Shown here one piece after another: positions 16,272 to 25,089 of a stretch of DNA of 64,000 bases. The DNA is taken from the NCBI RefSeq assembly GCF_036812735.1, contig NZ_CP117523.1, positions 620,001 through 684,000 of the forward strand. The letters are read 5' to 3'. Origin of the DNA: Terrisporobacter glycolicus ATCC 14880 = DSM 1288 (GTDB lineage: Bacteria; Bacillota; Clostridia; Peptostreptococcales; Peptostreptococcaceae). Position 1 is the stretch's first letter. Each line of letters starts with the position of its first letter. The notes beneath the pieces are model-generated. The model worked only from the letters and a program-made list of their open reading frames with translations. It was not told the origin of the DNA and did no database searches. The translations under genes were made by a program, and so were the position numbers.

Positions 16272-18200
16272 ATGAATAAAAAATTAATAGCAGTTTTATC
16301 TGCTTTTTCATTATGTGTAAGTATGACGGCATGTTCAAATAAAAATAATGATACATCAAAAGAAAGTAAAGCTGGTAGCACAAATATTAGTACAACAACT
16401 AACAAAAATGCTACAACCTTGTTAAGTAAATCAAGTGAAGAAGTAGAAACAATAAGAAATATCGGTACATATATAAAGCTTAGTGATAATAATACAACTG
16501 TTGAAGGTAGTGGTGTGGATGTAGATGGAAATGTAATTACTATAAATACGGCAGGAACGTATAGTATTAGCGGAAAGTTAAGTGATGGACAAATTATAGT
16601 AAATACAGATAAGGAAAAGAAGACTTATATTCTTCTAGATGGAGTTGATATTACATGTAAAAGTAATTCTCCAATTCAAATATTAAGCTCTGAAAAAACT
16701 GTATTTGCCATAGCTGATGATAGTGAAAACAAAATTTCAGATGGGGAAACTTATGATAAAGCAGAAAATAACCAAGATGCAGCAATATTTAGTAAAGAAG
16801 ATCTTACTTTTATAGGAAATGGATATTTGCAAGTTAATGGGAATTACGATAAGGGAATAGTGAGCAAAGATGATTTAATGATTGAAAGTGGGAATATAAG
16901 TGTAAAATCAGTGGCAGATGGAATAAAGGGAAAAGACTCTATTGTAGTTAGAGGCGGAAAATTAACTATAGATGCAGGTGGAGATGGAATTCAAGCATAT
17001 AACGCTGAGGAAGAAGATAAAGGTTATGTATCTTTAGAAGATGGAACTATAAAAATTACAGCAGAACAAGATGGAGTTCAAGCAGAAACTAACTTGTTAG
17101 TAGCTGGTGGAAATATTGATATTACAACTGGTGGAGGAAGCAAAAATAGTAGCAGTAAAGATGGATGGGGCCAATGGGACGGTGGTAAACCAGGAGAATC
17201 TATGAAAAGTAATACTACTGAAACAGAAGACACTACTAGTGCAAAAGGAATTAAAGCAAGTTCTGTAATTCAAGTAGATGATGGAAGTATTAATATAGAC
17301 TCTTCTGATGATTCAATACATTCAAATAGTAAATTGATTGTAAACAATGGAGATTTTAACTTGTCTTCTGGAGATGATGGAACTCACGCAGATGCTGAAC
17401 TAGAAATCAACGGTGGTACATTAAATATAACAAAGTCTTATGAAGGAATAGAAGCTACAGATATAACTATAAATGACGGAGATATACATGTGGTATCCAG
17501 TGATGATGGATTAAATGCAGCAGGTGGAGCAGATGGATCGTCTACAAATGGAAGACCAGGGCAAAATAAAATGGAGTCAACAACAAGTGGCACAGCAACT
17601 ATAAACGGTGGATACTTAGTTATAAATGCTAATGGAGATGGATTAGATGCAAATGGCAATTTAACAATGACAGGAGGAACTGCCATAGTAAATGGACCAA
17701 CTAATGGAGGAAACGGATCATTAGATTATGATGGTGATTTCAATATGAGTGGAGGAACTTTAATAGCAGCAGGAAGTTTAGGAATGGCTCAAACTCCAAG
17801 TTCTTCATCAAAATTAAATACCATAAATGTAAGTTTAACTTCTCAAGAAGCTAATACTTTAATAAGGGTAGAATCAGAAAATGGTGATGATATAGTTACT
17901 TTTTCACCTGCTAAAACTTATTCATCAGTAGTTATATGTACTCCTAATATAAAATCAAAAGAAACATACAAGGTATATGTGGGAGGATCTTGTAGTGGAA
18001 AAGAAAAAGATGGATTATACTCAGGTGGAAGTTACACTAAGGGAACTGAGGTAGGAAGTAGTGAAATTTCAGATGTAATAACTAATATTACTCAAGAAGG
18101 TGTGTCAAGTAATAGTAATCAACCAGGAGGCGTTGGAGGAAATAGAGGCGAAAAGATGACTCCTCCTTCTGGAAATAATAGTAGTATGGAAAATATGTAA
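16272..18200 (+). CDS. Cthe_2159-like carbohydrate-binding beta-helix lipoprotein
   Basis: 642 residues with a lipoprotein signal: hydrophobic h-region then lipobox SMTAC, so residue Cys about 21 is lipidated and the protein sits outside the membrane. A Ser/Thr/Asn-rich linker (to about residue 60) precedes a long right-handed beta-helix of repeated turns such as DGIKGKDSIVVRGGKL, DDSIHSNSKLIV and DDGTHADAELEI, many with DDG/DG calcium-type loops. This fits the Cthe_2159 family, a cellulose/pectin-binding, calcium-binding polysaccharide-lyase-like fold. A Gly-rich Gln/Asn/Pro tail closes it. Start at the ATG at 16272, 8 bp after ggagg; the frame opens at 16257. Whether it has lyase activity is unknown. 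Confidence 0.88.
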   Translation: MNKKLIAVLSAFSLCVSMTACSNKNNDTSKESKAGSTNISTTTNKNATTLLSKSSEEVETIRNIGTYIKLSDNNTTVEGSGVDVDGNVITINTAGTYSISGKLSDGQIIVNTDKEKKTYILLDGVDITCKSNSPIQILSSEKTVFAIADDSENKISDGETYDKAENNQDAAIFSKEDLTFIGNGYLQVNGNYDKGIVSKDDLMIESGNISVKSVADGIKGKDSIVVRGGKLTIDAGGDGIQAYNAEEEDKGYVSLEDGTIKITAEQDGVQAETNLLVAGGNIDITTGGGSKNSSSKDGWGQWDGGKPGESMKSNTTETEDTTSAKGIKASSVIQVDDGSINIDSSDDSIHSNSKLIVNNGDFNLSSGDDGTHADAELEINGGTLNITKSYEGIEATDITINDGDIHVVSSDDGLNAAGGADGSSTNGRPGQNKMESTTSGTATINGGYLVINANGDGLDANGNLTMTGGTAIVNGPTNGGNGSLDYDGDFNMSGGTLIAAGSLGMAQTPSSSSKLNTINVSLTSQEANTLIRVESENGDDIVTFSPAKTYSSVVICTPNIKSKETYKVYVGGSCSGKEKDGLYSGGSYTKGTEVGSSEISDVITNITQEGVSSNSNQPGGVGGNRGEKMTPPSGNNSSMENM

Positions 18201-18208
18201 AGGTCATT

Positions 18209-18256
18209 AAAAAAAGAGATTATCTAAATAAATTATTTAGGTAGTCTCTTTTTTAT
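18209..18256 (+). terminator. Terminator after the beta-helix lipoprotein
   Basis: Long imperfect stem aaaaagagattatctaaata / ttatttaggtagtctctttttt ending in a T run. Confidence 0.75.
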
Positions 18257-18358
18257 TTATTTTAATCTAGTGAAGTATTGTAATCTATTGTAATTATATA
18301 AGCAAATGGTGATATGATAATATTTATATAAGTACAATATTTTGAGGGGGAAATGGGT

Positions 18359-19294
18359 ATGGAATATATTTATAAATTCATTGAATATATAAATGAAAAT
18401 AGTATATTAAGCATTGGTTTACTGATTTTTGTAATCTTCTTTTTAGTGTACTTATACACAAATAAAGAAGAAACTGAAAATTATCTAGGATTAAAATTAG
18501 TAGGATTCTATTTATTAGGGGCATTTACATTTAATTTTAATCTTGATAGCTTTACTTTAATCATTCCTGTAGGTTTTATTATATATTTAGCTTTTATGAA
18601 AAACAAAGAAAGAGCAAATAATATAATAAAGAAAAAGGCAAGTGTTTTAGGTGTTGTTATACTTTGCTTAGGGGGGCTAAATTCATTAATATATAATAAG
18701 GTAGAATATAGAGATAGAGAAATACCTATAAAAAACATAAGTATTAAAAGTTTAAAAAATGATTATGAAATTATAAAAAAAGAATTAGATATAGAGCATA
18801 TGTTAGGTGTGGAGTCTTTTGAATTAGAGTACAATGAAAATAATAAAATAAGAAGTCTACGTTATACTATACAAGATTTAAACAATAAGACTTATTATAT
18901 ATCAGGGAATGATAATGGCTATAGTATAAGTACAAGAAAAACAAATGAAAACGAAAATGAAATTTCAATGTTTAGTTCAATTGATAATTATAATATGTAC
19001 ATTGAAAAACTTTTAGATGCTATAAGCAATATAAAATTTAAGAAATATGAAAATAGTGCTTATTATACTGTAATATATAGAGATGAAGAAGAGTTTTACG
19101 AGGATGATGATAGTTTATATACTGTAGACTTGAGCAATTATTCAACAGAAAAATTAAATTCAAAAAATCCCCTAGATAATGCTGTTGCTATAAGCCATAT
19201 GCCTATGAGAGAACTCAGTGAAGGTTCATGGGAAAGTATAAAAACGGATACTTATTTAATAAGTTATGAGATAGATGAAGAACAGGAAGAATAG
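18359..19294 (+). CDS. Membrane protein of unknown function
   Basis: About 311 residues, family not recognised. Four hydrophobic segments lie in the first ~115 residues; the remaining ~195 residues are hydrophilic, rich in Glu, Asn and Tyr, with an acidic stretch (YRDEEEFYEDDD) and an acidic end (EIDEEQEE), presumably an extracytoplasmic domain. Start chosen at the ATG at 18359, 8 bp after gaggggg; the ATG at 18353 is only 2 bp from it. It lies convergent to the histidine kinase gene, inside the locus holding the Cthe_2159-like, DUF4956 and VTC genes. Confidence 0.7.
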   Translation: MEYIYKFIEYINENSILSIGLLIFVIFFLVYLYTNKEETENYLGLKLVGFYLLGAFTFNFNLDSFTLIIPVGFIIYLAFMKNKERANNIIKKKASVLGVVILCLGGLNSLIYNKVEYRDREIPIKNISIKSLKNDYEIIKKELDIEHMLGVESFELEYNENNKIRSLRYTIQDLNNKTYYISGNDNGYSISTRKTNENENEISMFSSIDNYNMYIEKLLDAISNIKFKKYENSAYYTVIYRDEEEFYEDDDSLYTVDLSNYSTEKLNSKNPLDNAVAISHMPMRELSEGSWESIKTDTYLISYEIDEEQEE

Positions 19295-19309
19295 CTTTAT
19301 TAATGAAGA

Positions 19310-19345
19310 AAGACTGTATGAAAATTAAATTATATACAGTCTTTT
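19310..19345. terminator. Bidirectional terminator
   Basis: Stem aaagactgtat / atatacagtctttt between the unknown membrane protein and the convergent histidine kinase. Confidence 0.75.
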
Positions 19346-19390
19346 ATAATATATTTATATAAAATAGCCAATTAAAAATAGATTTTATTT

Positions 19391-20590
19391 TTACAAAGAA
19401 AGAGGTAATTCCACCGTAAAGGTTGCATCTTTATTAAAATTACTAGTAGCATAAATTTTTCCTTTATGCTGTTCAACAATAGATTTTGCAATTGACAGAC
19501 CTAGTCCATATCCACCAGTTTCCCTATCTCTAGAATCATCTACTCTATAAAATCTTTCAAATATTTTATTTAGCTTATCCTTAGGAATACCATCTCCAGT
19601 ATTTTTTATTATTAATTTAGCTTTATTTTTATCTGTAATTAATACAACAGAGATAGAGCCACATTTATTTGTGTATTTAACTGCATTATCCATAAGAATA
19701 CTAAGCAATTTTTTTACACTATCATCATTACCATTTATCATGATATTTTTACTTATATTAGTTTCTAGTGTGATTCTATTTTCAAAAATAACAGCATCAA
19801 AAGTTAAAAGCATACTATATACAATATTGCTAAGATTCATATTTGAAAATATTAATTTATTTTCCTTCACATCTAACTTTGCAAGAGAAAGCATTTCATT
19901 TACTAAATCAGACATTCGATCTGACTGAGAATCAATATACTTAATCCATTTAGATTGATTTTTTATTGTATCTTCAGGGTTGCTCATTAATAATGAAGTA
20001 TTTGTTTTAATTATGCTTAAGGGCGTTTTTAACTCATGAGAAGCATCTGCAATAAATTGCCTTTGCTTATTAAAAGTTTCCTTAATAGGTTCGATGCTTT
20101 TATTAGTAAGAAAAATACTTATTATTAGTAGAATAACAAGGCTTATGGATCCAGCTAAAACAAAAATCTGTATTAATCTTATTTTTAAACTTTCCTCTGA
20201 GGATATATTTAAAAGTACAATTTTTGAATAATTTCCAAATGACCTTTTTTCATATTTATAAGTATAATCATCTATTTTAGTTTTGCCCCTATCCTTAGTA
20301 TTTTTATAAATACTGTTTATACAGTTTTGTAATTTTGCAGCAGTCATGTCGTAATTGAGATGAACAAAGTAATTTGTTATACTTCCACTATTATCAAGTT
20401 CTACAATGATATTTCCATTATTAGGTTTTTGTTTTGGAGCATTATTCATAAGTGAATCAATAGTCATATTTGTTTCCCTGTTAATGCTATGGTTGGTCAT
20501 AAAATAGAGAAATCCAAAAATACTTATAAAAACTACAGTTAGCAAAGTCATATTTATTAAAATAAATCTTGTTTTTAGTTTTTTAAACAT
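19391..20590 (-). CDS. OmpR-class sensor histidine kinase
   Basis: 399 residues: two membrane helices (about 10-30 and 140-165) bracket a ~110-residue extracytoplasmic sensor domain, then HisKA with HELKTPLSIIKTNTSL, an N box NAVKYT, G1 GDGIPKDKL and G2 GGYGLGLSIAKSIVEQH. Typical of kinases that sense envelope or antimicrobial signals. It overlaps the response regulator gene by one base. The locus continues with DUF4956 and VTC genes on the same strand, which suggests, but does not prove, that it controls them or the lipoprotein gene. Confidence 0.92.
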   Translation of the reverse strand: MFKKLKTRFILINMTLLTVVFISIFGFLYFMTNHSINRETNMTIDSLMNNAPKQKPNNGNIIVELDNSGSITNYFVHLNYDMTAAKLQNCINSIYKNTKDRGKTKIDDYTYKYEKRSFGNYSKIVLLNISSEESLKIRLIQIFVLAGSISLVILLIISIFLTNKSIEPIKETFNKQRQFIADASHELKTPLSIIKTNTSLLMSNPEDTIKNQSKWIKYIDSQSDRMSDLVNEMLSLAKLDVKENKLIFSNMNLSNIVYSMLLTFDAVIFENRITLETNISKNIMINGNDDSVKKLLSILMDNAVKYTNKCGSISVVLITDKNKAKLIIKNTGDGIPKDKLNKIFERFYRVDDSRDRETGGYGLGLSIAKSIVEQHKGKIYATSNFNKDATFTVELPLSL

Positions 20591-21264
20591 TATTGCTCCT
20601 CCAGTTTATATCCAGCTCTTCTTATGGTTGTGATTTTAACAGAAGAGTTAATAAAAGTTAGTTTTTTTCTAATAAAGGAGATATAAACCTCTATGTTATT
20701 GTATTCAACATCAGAATCAAATCCCCAAAGTTTAGTGATTAAATCATCTTTACTTACAATATTTTTAGGTCGTTGCATAAAATAGTTTAGTATTTCAAAC
20801 TCTTTTTGAGTGAGAGTTACTTTAGCATCTTTACAACTTAAATCGTAATTGGATATATTTAAATTAATATCACCATAACTTAATAAATTATCATTTATTA
20901 CTTCACCTTTTCTTCGTGAAATTGCTCTAATTCTTGCTAATAATTCCTTTGGATCAAAAGGTTTTGCTAAGTAATCATCCGCGCCTAAATCAAGACCAGT
21001 GACTTTGTCATCAACGGAGTCTTTGGCCGTTAATAAAAGTATAGGTGTTGAAATATTTTCTTTTCTAAGTTTATTTAAAATTTCCAATCCATTTAGTTTA
21101 GGAAGCATTATATCCAAAATTATTACATCATAAATGCATGTTAGAGCGTATTCCAATCCGTTTTCTCCATCATAAACTGCATCAACACTATATTTATTGT
21201 TAATTAATATTTGACTTAAGGCTTCAGAAAGTTGTTTTTCATCTTCTACTAATAAAAGTTTCAA
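20590..21264 (-). CDS. OmpR/PhoB-type response regulator
   Basis: 224 residues: receiver (VEDE acidic pocket, phospho-acceptor Asp51 in LDIMLPKLNG, Lys in AKPFDPKEL) and a C-terminal winged helix (YDLSCKDAKVTLTQKEFEIL, then RRAGYKLEE). The start is the TTG at 21264 (MKLLLVEDE), 8 bp after ggagg; the upstream TTG at 21279 overlaps that site. Cotranscribed with the kinase downstream. Confidence 0.93.
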   Translation of the reverse strand: MKLLLVEDEKQLSEALSQILINNKYSVDAVYDGENGLEYALTCIYDVIILDIMLPKLNGLEILNKLRKENISTPILLLTAKDSVDDKVTGLDLGADDYLAKPFDPKELLARIRAISRRKGEVINDNLLSYGDINLNISNYDLSCKDAKVTLTQKEFEILNYFMQRPKNIVSKDDLITKLWGFDSDVEYNNIEVYISFIRKKLTFINSSVKITTIRRAGYKLEEQ

Positions 21265-21369
21265 TATATTTTCCTCCAAGAAGCTTCAACTTGAGCAAGG
21301 TCTTTATTCAAAGTTTAAAGGTGCCTACACATCTCTAAGATAAAGCGAATTTTATTATATTATACAACA

Positions 21370-21394
21370 AAACCCCTTAAAAAATTTTAAGGGG
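21370..21394 (-). terminator. Terminator of the VTC-DUF4956 operon
   Basis: Perfect stem cccctt...aagggg with aaaattttaa core, followed on the minus strand by ttttg, 8 bp past the DUF4956 stop. Confidence 0.75.
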
Positions 21395-21401
21395 AAACAA
21401 A

Positions 21402-22088
21402 TTAATTATCACCATAGCTTGTACTAGAAAGGGTAAGGGTAATATTTAAGTTACCATTTCTACATCTCAATTCATCTAAAAATGACTTTTGATTTACATC
21501 AGGCTTAAGGTTAATTAAATAGCTTAATTCAAATAAAGAGCCAAAGTCTCTTGTTCTAACGCGTTCTATATTATAAGAAGCAGTATAATTATCTAATATT
21601 TCTTCAAAGACACCTTCATAATTTAAATCTTCAGGTATAGTAATTTTTAATTGCATAGTTTTATTTTTAGGCTCTGTAAACTTAGTTATATGTAAGCCTA
21701 TCATTACCGCAGATAATATTAATGTAAATAAAACAGCATAAGTAATATATCCCATACCACAAGTAAGGCCAATGGCTAAAGTAAAGAATATATATGCAAT
21801 ATCTTTTGGGTCTCCAGGTGCACTTCTAAAACGAATTATGGAAAATGCTCCTGCTAAAGAAAAAGCTCTAGCTACATTGTTGCCAACAAGTAAAATAATT
21901 ATAGATATTATTACAGGCAGCATAATTAAAGTTGTACTAAATCCTGAGTTATAATTTGATTTTTTGTTTGTTTTCATATAGACCACGCTAATTAAAATTC
22001 CTAAAACTATAGACGTGGTTATTACTATAAGAGAATTGGTCAGAGTAAAGGATTCTCCAGTTGTTGATGCGATTATTGTTTCTAACAT
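21402..22088 (-). CDS. DUF4956 membrane protein
   Basis: 228 residues with about four membrane helices in the first 130 residues and a cytoplasmic ~90-residue domain. Family hallmarks: the conserved AGAFSIIRFRSAPGDPKDIAYIF loop (split over residues 80-105, RFRS and GDPKD) and GLTCGMGYITYA. DUF4956 genes recur beside VTC-domain genes across Firmicutes and other phyla, often with CotH or Cthe_2159-like proteins. Overlaps the VTC gene by 7 bp. Likely a membrane partner of the VTC protein; biochemical role unknown. Confidence 0.9.
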   Translation of the reverse strand: MLETIIASTTGESFTLTNSLIVITTSIVLGILISVVYMKTNKKSNYNSGFSTTLIMLPVIISIIILLVGNNVARAFSLAGAFSIIRFRSAPGDPKDIAYIFFTLAIGLTCGMGYITYAVLFTLILSAVMIGLHITKFTEPKNKTMQLKITIPEDLNYEGVFEEILDNYTASYNIERVRTRDFGSLFELSYLINLKPDVNQKSFLDELRCRNGNLNITLTLSSTSYGDN

Positions 22089-22831
22089 ATCTCAGCTCCT
22101 ATTTCATTATTTTCTTTATTACTTAAGCAATATTTCATAAATTCATTACCATATTTTGAAAAATGAGTTGGATAAATTTCCAATTCAGATAAAATTCTTG
22201 TAAACCATAAAGGTATGGCACCTAATATTTTTACTTCCATAAGGTATTTTCCTTCTCCAACTACATCTTCACCAAAACTACCTTCTTCCAAGTGAAGGTG
22301 ATTTCTTCTAGTTAAAACCCTTGAATCAAAAGTAACTCTAAATTCAGGATTATCCTTGCAAAAGAAAGCATTTCTATCATAAGAAATAAACACAGTAGGA
22401 TAAACTTTTGTATTATTAAGATAGTACTCTATTTCACTAAGAACCTGATTATCCATGTAATCTTCAACTAGGGGTGTTTTATTATTATAAAGAAATTCAT
22501 AAGCATCACCTAAGGAAAGAGAAAGTCTTCTTTTACTAACGATACCGTTGATTTTCTTCTTTAGCTCCAAGAATACTTTATCATTAGTATTAGTTGGAAC
22601 CTTATAACTTCTTAGTCTAAGTTTTTCTTTATAATATGGTTTTGATATGGAATGTCTTATGACATCACTATTTTTTGTATCATAATAGATGTTATAGATA
22701 CTATAAGTATTGTTGTTTTGGCAAAATTTATCATGGTTCATATAATCCAGAAGTTTTGGAAGTATCTCATTATATTGGCCCTCTGATATTAAAAATTTTT
22801 TCTCATAGCGTTTAAATGATTTTATTGCCAT
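22082..22831 (-). CDS. VTC-domain protein (TTM-fold; polyphosphate polymerase-like)
   Basis: 249 residues filling one VTC domain, a triphosphate-tunnel fold. Basic and acidic tunnel residues are visible in KRYEKKFLI (N terminus), IYYDTKNSD, EKLRLRSYKV, LELKKKINGIVSKRR, SYDRNAFF, VTFDSRVL and YLMEVKI. In yeast Vtc4 this domain makes polyphosphate from ATP. Bacterial VTC proteins are largely uncharacterised, and a single soluble domain next to a DUF4956 membrane protein is the common form. Start at the ATG at 22831, after gaggtg; the GTG at 22840 lies inside that site. Confidence 0.9.
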   Translation of the reverse strand: MAIKSFKRYEKKFLISEGQYNEILPKLLDYMNHDKFCQNNNTYSIYNIYYDTKNSDVIRHSISKPYYKEKLRLRSYKVPTNTNDKVFLELKKKINGIVSKRRLSLSLGDAYEFLYNNKTPLVEDYMDNQVLSEIEYYLNNTKVYPTVFISYDRNAFFCKDNPEFRVTFDSRVLTRRNHLHLEEGSFGEDVVGEGKYLMEVKILGAIPLWFTRILSELEIYPTHFSKYGNEFMKYCLSNKENNEIGAEIC

Positions 22832-22840
22832 ATTTATCAC

Positions 22841-22993
22841 CTCTTTAGCAATGTATTTTATAATATGAGTATAATAATTTAACCTTAAAAGAATCTTAAA
22901 GATAAATTTTTAACATATTTTTATTAAAATAAATTTTTCTTATGGAATATAAACATAATTTGGTATAGAATTAAATTGTAAGAATAATAAAAA
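22841..22993 (+). promoter_or_regulatory. Upstream region of cobalamin riboswitch 1
   Basis: AT-rich divergent region between the VTC gene and the cbiM leader. A weak plus-strand promoter candidate is TTATGG (22940-22945), 18-bp spacer, TATAGA (22964-22969). Confidence 0.35.
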
Positions 22994-23151
22994 ATATTTT
23001 AGGTTCTTTAACGATTAATAGGGAAAGAGGTGAAACCCCTCTACAACCCCCGTTACTGTAATGTGGACGAAACTCAGCAAACCACTGTAGTATGAACTAT
23101 GGGAAGGTGAGGAGTAGAATGAAGCTAAGTCAGGATACCTGCCTAAAATAT
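22994..23151 (+). ncRNA. Cobalamin (AdoCbl) riboswitch 1, upstream of cbiMNQO
   Basis: P1 arms atattttagg (22994-23003) and cctaaaatat (23142-23151) enclose the conserved core: gggaaagaggtgaaa, the ccccgttactgta segment, ccactg, tgggaaggtg, and the B12 box aagtcaggatacctgcc. A rho-independent terminator follows at 23224, so B12 binding should stop transcription of the cobalt transporter. Confidence 0.96.
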
Positions 23152-23223
23152 CAAAAGAAATTTCTTCGGGGTGAAGGAAGTATCTTATTAGAAAACATTT
23201 TATGTTGGAAATTAAAAGATACG

Positions 23224-23252
23224 AACCTGGCCTTTTGGTTAGGTTTTTTTAA
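23224..23252 (+). terminator. Expression-platform terminator of riboswitch 1
   Basis: Stem aacctggcc / ggttaggtt (two G-U pairs), loop tttt, then seven T. Lies between the aptamer and cbiM. Confidence 0.9.
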
Positions 23253-23365
23253 TTATCAACAAATAAGGAAACATAATATTTAGTTACAACAAGAAAACCT
23301 AGTTAAATGAATCAAAATAATAAGATATACACCCTAAAAATAATTAAAAGGGAGATGTATGTAGT

Positions 23366-24082
23366 ATGAAAAAAAGTAATGTAAAATGGTCATTAATAGC
23401 AGCATTTATGCTAATGATCACACCAGTAGTCTCAAATGCAATGCACATCATGGAAGGTTTTTTACCAGTAAAATGGGCAATAATTTGGTGGGTAATATTT
23501 ATTCCATTTTTCGTAGTAGGACTTAAAAATATTGCTAAAATAGTTAAAGAACAACCTAAAAAGAAATTATTATTAGCTCTTTGTGGAGCCTTCGTCTTTG
23601 TATTATCAGCATTAAAAATTCCATCAGTTACAGGAAGTTGCTCACATCCAACAGGTGTAGGACTTGCGGCAATATTATTTGGACCTAGTGCAACAGTTGT
23701 TTTAGGTACAATAGTATTATTATTCCAAGCATTGTTATTAGCTCATGGTGGAATTACAACTTTAGGAGCAAATGCTTTTTCAATGGCAATTGTAGGGCCA
23801 TTAGTTTCTTTTGGAATATGGAAGCTATGTAAGGACAAAATGGATAAAAAAGTTGCAGTATTTTTAGCAGCAGCCTTAGGTGATTTGTTAACATATACAG
23901 TAACATCATTCCAATTAGGTCTTGCTTTCCCGGATCCAGCAGGTGGATTTATGGCTTCGGCAGTAAAATTCCTAGGAGTATTCTTTGTTACTCAAGTACC
24001 TATAGCAATAGCAGAAGGATTACTTACAGTTATAATTTATAACTTTATAACTGAAAATGAGGAGAGAGAGGTGTTAGCATAA
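23366..24082 (+). CDS. cbiM: Cobalt ECF transporter S component CbiM
   Basis: Substrate-binding membrane subunit of the energy-coupling-factor cobalt importer. 238 residues: a cleavable signal (to about SNA at residue 25), then the conserved mature N terminus MHIMEGFLP whose N-terminal Met-His chelates Co2+, followed by about six helices with the [14 protein letters not shown] and [18 protein letters not shown] signatures. First gene of cbiMNQO, under riboswitch control; stop overlaps cbiN start. Confidence 0.96.
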   Translation: MKKSNVKWSLIAAFMLMITPVVSNAMHIMEGFLPVKWAIIWWVIFIPFFVVGLKNIAKIVKEQPKKKLLLALCGAFVFVLSALKIPSVTGSCSHPTGVGLAAILFGPSATVVLGTIVLLFQALLLAHGGITTLGANAFSMAIVGPLVSFGIWKLCKDKMDKKVAVFLAAALGDLLTYTVTSFQLGLAFPDPAGGFMASAVKFLGVFFVTQVPIAIAEGLLTVIIYNFITENEEREVLA

Positions 24083-24411
24083 TGCAAAGTTCAACAACAA
24101 AAAAGTCTAGTAATATGAAGTTAACTGTGATTTTGTTTCTATTAGTTTTAGCTATAATTATTGTTCCATTAATAACTCAAAAAGGTGCGGAGTTTGGAGG
24201 AGCAGATGGAGAGGCAGAAGGTGTAATAACTGAGATAAATCCAGAGTATGAGCCATGGTTTAGTAGTTTAGTAGAACCTGCAAGTGGGGAAATTGAAAGT
24301 TTACTATTTGCATCGCAAGCAGCACTTGGAGCAGGAATAATAGGATATTATATAGGAACTACTAGAACTAAGAAAAAAATGAGAGAAGAAAGTTTAAATG
24401 ATAATAGATGA
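24082..24411 (+). CDS. cbiN: Cobalt transport protein CbiN
   Basis: 109 residues, two membrane helices (about 12-32 and 78-95) joined by an extracytoplasmic loop with the family motif GADGEAEGVI and INPEYEPWFSSL. CbiN assists metal loading of CbiM. Overlaps cbiM by one base and cbiQ by 14. Confidence 0.94.
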   Translation: MQSSTTKKSSNMKLTVILFLLVLAIIIVPLITQKGAEFGGADGEAEGVITEINPEYEPWFSSLVEPASGEIESLLFASQAALGAGIIGYYIGTTRTKKKMREESLNDNR

Positions 24412-25087
24412 TTATGCTTATAAAAATAAGCTATCTAAAGTAAATCCAAATATGAAATTTGCCATAGGCATGCTACTACTAATTTTATCTTTAATTAATC
24501 CTTACAATTATATATCCTTATTGGTTATAGGTATAATGAGTTTTGTTATAGTTGGAATTGCAAAAATTGAATTTAAAGATTATATTCATTTTATTAAAAT
24601 TCCCTTGGTATTTTTAATTTTAAGTATAATTATGATACTTTTAAATTTTTCTAAAGATAAAGAATCATTATTATACAGTATAAATATAGGAAGTTTATAT
24701 ATAGGTGTTTCAAATGAATCAATAGTATCATCAACACGTTTATTTTTTAGAGCATTATCATGTTTGACTTGTATTTATTTTATAATGCTTACAACACCTT
24801 TTAATCAATTAATATTTGTATTTAAAAAACTACATTTACCAGATATAGTTTTAGAAATTTCCATGTTAATGTATAGATTTATATTTATATTTATGGAAGA
24901 AGTTTCAGATATAAGAAAATCTCAAGAACTTAGATTTGGATATATAAATTTGAAAAATGGATATAACTCTTTTGGGTTATTAGTAAATATGTTATTCAAA
25001 AGGATGATGATAAGATATGATGAGATGAGTATAGTTTTAGATATGAAGCTTTATGATGGCACATTTTATATTGTAGAGGAAGATTAA
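24398..25087 (+). CDS. cbiQ: Cobalt ECF transporter T component CbiQ
   Basis: 229-residue transmembrane coupling subunit. Typical start (DDYAYKNKLSKVNPNMKF), about five helices, and the C-terminal coupling helices with the Ala-Arg-Gly-like region represented by RKSQELRFGY. It links the ATPase CbiO to CbiM. The ATG lies within the end of cbiN. Confidence 0.92.
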   Translation: MIIDDYAYKNKLSKVNPNMKFAIGMLLLILSLINPYNYISLLVIGIMSFVIVGIAKIEFKDYIHFIKIPLVFLILSIIMILLNFSKDKESLLYSINIGSLYIGVSNESIVSSTRLFFRALSCLTCIYFIMLTTPFNQLIFVFKKLHLPDIVLEISMLMYRFIFIFMEEVSDIRKSQELRFGYINLKNGYNSFGLLVNMLFKRMMIRYDEMSIVLDMKLYDGTFYIVEED

Positions 25088-25089
25088 TA

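Noticed and set aside
16900-17800. Tandem DNA repeat or CRISPR-like array in the lipoprotein gene
   Set aside because: The repetition is at protein level (DDG-containing beta-helix turns) with varied codons and lengths; no constant DNA repeat and spacer pattern.
23092-23283. 63-codon ORF between riboswitch 1 and cbiM
   Set aside because: It lies across the cobalamin aptamer and its terminator, has no ribosome site and no protein-like composition.
24398-24411. Frameshift between cbiN and cbiQ
   Set aside because: The 14-bp overlap joins two complete proteins of normal length; it is ordinary translational coupling.
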